Below the pieces are notes generated by a model. The model did not search any database and had not been told where the DNA came from. It was given only the letters and a program-made list of their open reading frames with translations. A DNA stretch of 6,979 nucleotides from JAFGIT01 sp016929465 [NCBI: Candidatus Coatesbacteria bacterium]. GTDB lineage: Bacteria; B130-G9. Location of the stretch: positions 1-6,979 of the forward strand of contig JAFGIT010000231.1 in NCBI GenBank assembly GCA_016929465.1. Reading direction: 5' to 3'. Position numbers and translations under genes: made by a program. Positions 4,872 through 6,979 of the stretch are shown here, in pieces. Positions within the stretch are counted from its first letter, which is position 1. Every line of letters begins with the position of its first letter.

Positions 4872-6979
4872 GGATTTTGGCAGCACTAGCTTGTGTTTGC
4901 GCACTTGCAATTCTCTTTGTTGAAGAGCTGCGAGCGCAGGAGCCACCGATTGAGTTGTCGATCAAGACACAGAAGGATTACTACAGGCCCGGGGACGAAT
5001 TCCGGGTAAATATCGAATGTTGGAATCCTGGAGGCGCGTGCATCGCGAACCTATACATTTGGATCAACGGCCCGGATTCAAAGAGCTATTACATGCCGGA
5101 TTGGGGCGAGCTCAAGCACCCTTGGATAAGTAATATCGTGATCGAGGCCGGCTTCAGCTTCGGCCCGTCGACAGTTCTGGAAAGGACGCTACCCGACTTC
5201 CACATGCCGGTCTGGCAGGCCGGTGATTACCAGCTCTGTGCTGAGCTAGTGGAGTCCGCAACGGGCGATCCTCTCGGACCATTCGCAATGACTCAATTCG
5301 GTCTCCACCGCGGAGTAATAGACATTCTATATGACAGCACCAACTGGATTTTGGACGTTGAGGCACGTGGGAACGAGATATGGACCGCCGGTACGGGGGG
5401 CGTTTCGAGGTGGTGGAAGGAGAACGACCAGTGGGAGCATGAGCGCTATAACCGTTTTGACGGCTTATCCGATACATATATGAGGGCGATGTATGAGGAC
5501 CAGTCACAGATCCTCCTTATCTGGCCGTATGTTGGCTTTGGCTTAACGGTTTATGATGGATACAACTTCAAGAACCTGTTCAAGGACCGTACTCTGGGCA
5601 TCGACGGCATGGTTACCGACAGGGACCTCAACATGTGGGCTGCTGCAGAGCTGGGCATTTTCAAAATAACTAGAAACGGCGAGCTATCAATAGCCGACGG
5701 CGCAGATGGCCTCCCGGCTCCCTATCGCGGTATAAGAATCGCACTGGGACCGGACGGCTATCCCGCAGCAGTCGTTGAAGCTGCTCGACCGCAGGCTCTT
5801 CACCTCTGCAGGTATAATGGACAATCATGGGACACAATTCCATTCCCATTCGATTGGATCGATGAGGATGGCGAGGAGATGATGCAATATATACGCTGCA
5901 TGGTCATTGATCTCCAAGGCCACGTCTGGTTCGGCACTCTATACGGGGCACTCGAATACGACGGCTCCGACACCATACGTCATTCCATGGAGAACAGCGG
6001 AATCGCCGGCAACAACGTCTATAAGATGAAATTAGACTCGATGGGACGAATCTGGTTTGCGTGTCCCTCTCCGGTTCCAGGCTATGGTGGGCTTTGTTTC
6101 TATGATGGTGCGAGTTGGGGGCTGGTCCCTGGCATAGACCAGCCTGACGTAACAGGGCTCGCTGTAACCTTCGATGGGACCCTCGCGGTCGGCAGAACCG
6201 ATGGCCTAATTATCGCCGAGCCTGGCAGTCTCCCCTCGATACATAGGACCACGAATCCGGACATTGATTCGGCGAGCGGAGAATTGGCCTGGAGCCCTGA
6301 TGGAGTGCTGTGCATCGCGGACAAGGGACGCGGCCTCTGGATATATCGCGACGGAATTTGGCAGCTGATAGCGAGTGAAAATGGATTGGCATCAAATAGC
6401 GCCACCTCTGTTGCATTCGATAGCGAGGGCACGTGCTGGATAGGCTCGAATTCTGGGCTCACGCGTTGGGAAGGCAACGAGTTCACGGTCTTCAAGATGG
6501 AGGATGGAATGGCTACCGACTCGGTTTTGAGCCTGGCAATAGATGCCTATGACCATCCTTGGGTCATTGGTGGTGGGTATAAGCAAGTTGGTGACCGCGT
6601 TTTGCCCGATTACCGGCTATCGCACTATGACGGAACGACCTGGTACATTCACACTCCTGAAGAAGGCTCCCCGTCCATACCCATACAAGTCTTTACTGAC
6701 AAACGGGGCTGGGTATGGGTTATCGGCATGGGACTTGCGGGCTATACATTGCAGTCCTATGACGGCCAGCAATGGCGAGTCTGGGGTCCAGATGACGGCT
6801 TCTTCGAGATGGATATGTGCGATCCCTGGATACTGTTCGACTCCGAGAACAAGGCATATATAACAGGCTATATCAAGATCAGCGACACCGAGCGCAAGTC
6901 GCTCCTGGCAATATTCGATGGCACCACTTGGACGCAGACTGATATCGATTACAGCGTATCGCGCGGCGCCTTCGATTCC
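4868..6979 (+). CDS. Exported multi-blade beta-propeller protein (two-component-regulator-propeller type), cut by the right edge
   Basis: There are 704 codons with no stop before the window ends. Residues 1-23 form a signal peptide: short MR n-region, hydrophobic core at about 3-18, likely cleavage after LRA|QE, so the protein acts outside the cytoplasm. Residues about 27-145 form a beta-rich domain (YYRPGDEFRV at 38-47, then WNPGG and YYMPDW). From about 160 on come roughly 12 blade-like repeats of the pattern D-x-x-G-x-x-W-I/F-G-x...G-L-x-x-Y-D-G-x-x-W. The clearest are DLQGHVWFGTLYGALEYDG (348-366), SEGTCWIGSNSGLTRWEG (519-536), the pair around 555-592 and DKRGWVWVIG (611-620). This matches the propeller repeats found in sensor domains of hybrid two-component systems and in secreted proteins. 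Whether a membrane anchor, kinase or sorting domain follows is not visible. No catalytic motif was seen; ligand or carbohydrate sensing is inference from the family. A sigma-54-type promoter lies about 280 nt upstream. Confidence 0.88.
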   Translation, partial: MRILAALACVCALAILFVEELRAQEPPIELSIKTQKDYYRPGDEFRVNIECWNPGGACIANLYIWINGPDSKSYYMPDWGELKHPWISNIVIEAGFSFGPSTVLERTLPDFHMPVWQAGDYQLCAELVESATGDPLGPFAMTQFGLHRGVIDILYDSTNWILDVEARGNEIWTAGTGGVSRWWKENDQWEHERYNRFDGLSDTYMRAMYEDQSQILLIWPYVGFGLTVYDGYNFKNLFKDRTLGIDGMVTDRDLNMWAAAELGIFKITRNGELSIADGADGLPAPYRGIRIALGPDGYPAAVVEAARPQALHLCRYNGQSWDTIPFPFDWIDEDGEEMMQYIRCMVIDLQGHVWFGTLYGALEYDGSDTIRHSMENSGIAGNNVYKMKLDSMGRIWFACPSPVPGYGGLCFYDGASWGLVPGIDQPDVTGLAVTFDGTLAVGRTDGLIIAEPGSLPSIHRTTNPDIDSASGELAWSPDGVLCIADKGRGLWIYRDGIWQLIASENGLASNSATSVAFDSEGTCWIGSNSGLTRWEGNEFTVFKMEDGMATDSVLSLAIDAYDHPWVIGGGYKQVGDRVLPDYRLSHYDGTTWYIHTPEEGSPSIPIQVFTDKRGWVWVIGMGLAGYTLQSYDGQQWRVWGPDDGFFEMDMCDPWILFDSENKAYITGYIKISDTERKSLLAIFDGTTWTQTDIDYSVSRGAFDS

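Noticed and set aside
4883-4894. Lipobox around the early cysteine residues of the propeller protein
   Set aside because: Cys9 and Cys11 fall within the hydrophobic core, too near the N-terminus for lipoprotein processing. The LRA|QE signal peptidase I site fits better.
1-6979. CRISPR array, tRNA or rRNA gene, transposase or integrase
   Set aside because: No evenly spaced direct repeats, no tRNA-like cloverleaf and no recombinase motifs were seen in the non-coding stretches or the reading frames.

Overview
The window is bacterial DNA of moderate GC. It most likely comes from an anaerobic, poorly characterised lineage. The grounds are an electron-transfer flavoprotein (ETF) of the type found in anaerobes, with a fused 2[4Fe-4S] ferredoxin; a cobalamin-binding radical SAM enzyme; and a large exported beta-propeller protein of a style common in uncultured bacterial phyla. 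No marker gene is present, so no phylum is assigned.

Layout, left to right. (1) Positions 1-153, minus strand: the first 51 codons of a gene that runs off the left edge, preceded by a well-placed Shine-Dalgarno (SD) site. (2) 154-369: a short gene-free stretch with two inverted repeats. (3) 370-2368, minus strand: an etfB-etfA pair, 13 nt apart, with etfB first. EtfA carries an N-terminal ferredoxin domain as in the CarE/LctC subunits of bifurcating ETFs. The acyl-CoA or hydroxyacid dehydrogenase partner is not in view. (4) 2369-2840: a divergent regulatory region with a candidate etfB promoter inside a large imperfect dyad, and candidate promoters for the gene to the right. (5) 2841-4220, plus strand: a B12-binding-domain radical SAM protein standing alone. 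(6) 4221-4867: a 647-nt region with several perfect 7-bp inverted repeats, an AT-rich patch, a very good sigma-54 promoter match (4573-4588), and a possible structured leader or small ORF running up to the next start. (7) 4868-6979, plus strand: a 704-codon open reading frame still open at the right edge. It has a signal peptide, an N-terminal beta-sandwich-like domain and about 12 propeller blades of the two-component-regulator-propeller style.

Functional links. EtfB and EtfA form one heterodimer. Nothing in the sequence ties the radical SAM enzyme to the ETF or to the propeller protein. Both plus-strand genes have their own long upstream regions and look like separately controlled single genes. 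The points most worth following are the likely bifurcating ETF with no visible partner, the sigma-54 promoter with an inverted repeat about 100 bp upstream of its predicted start, the leader that could pair with the propeller gene's SD site, and a bipartite motif shared by two distant intergenic regions.
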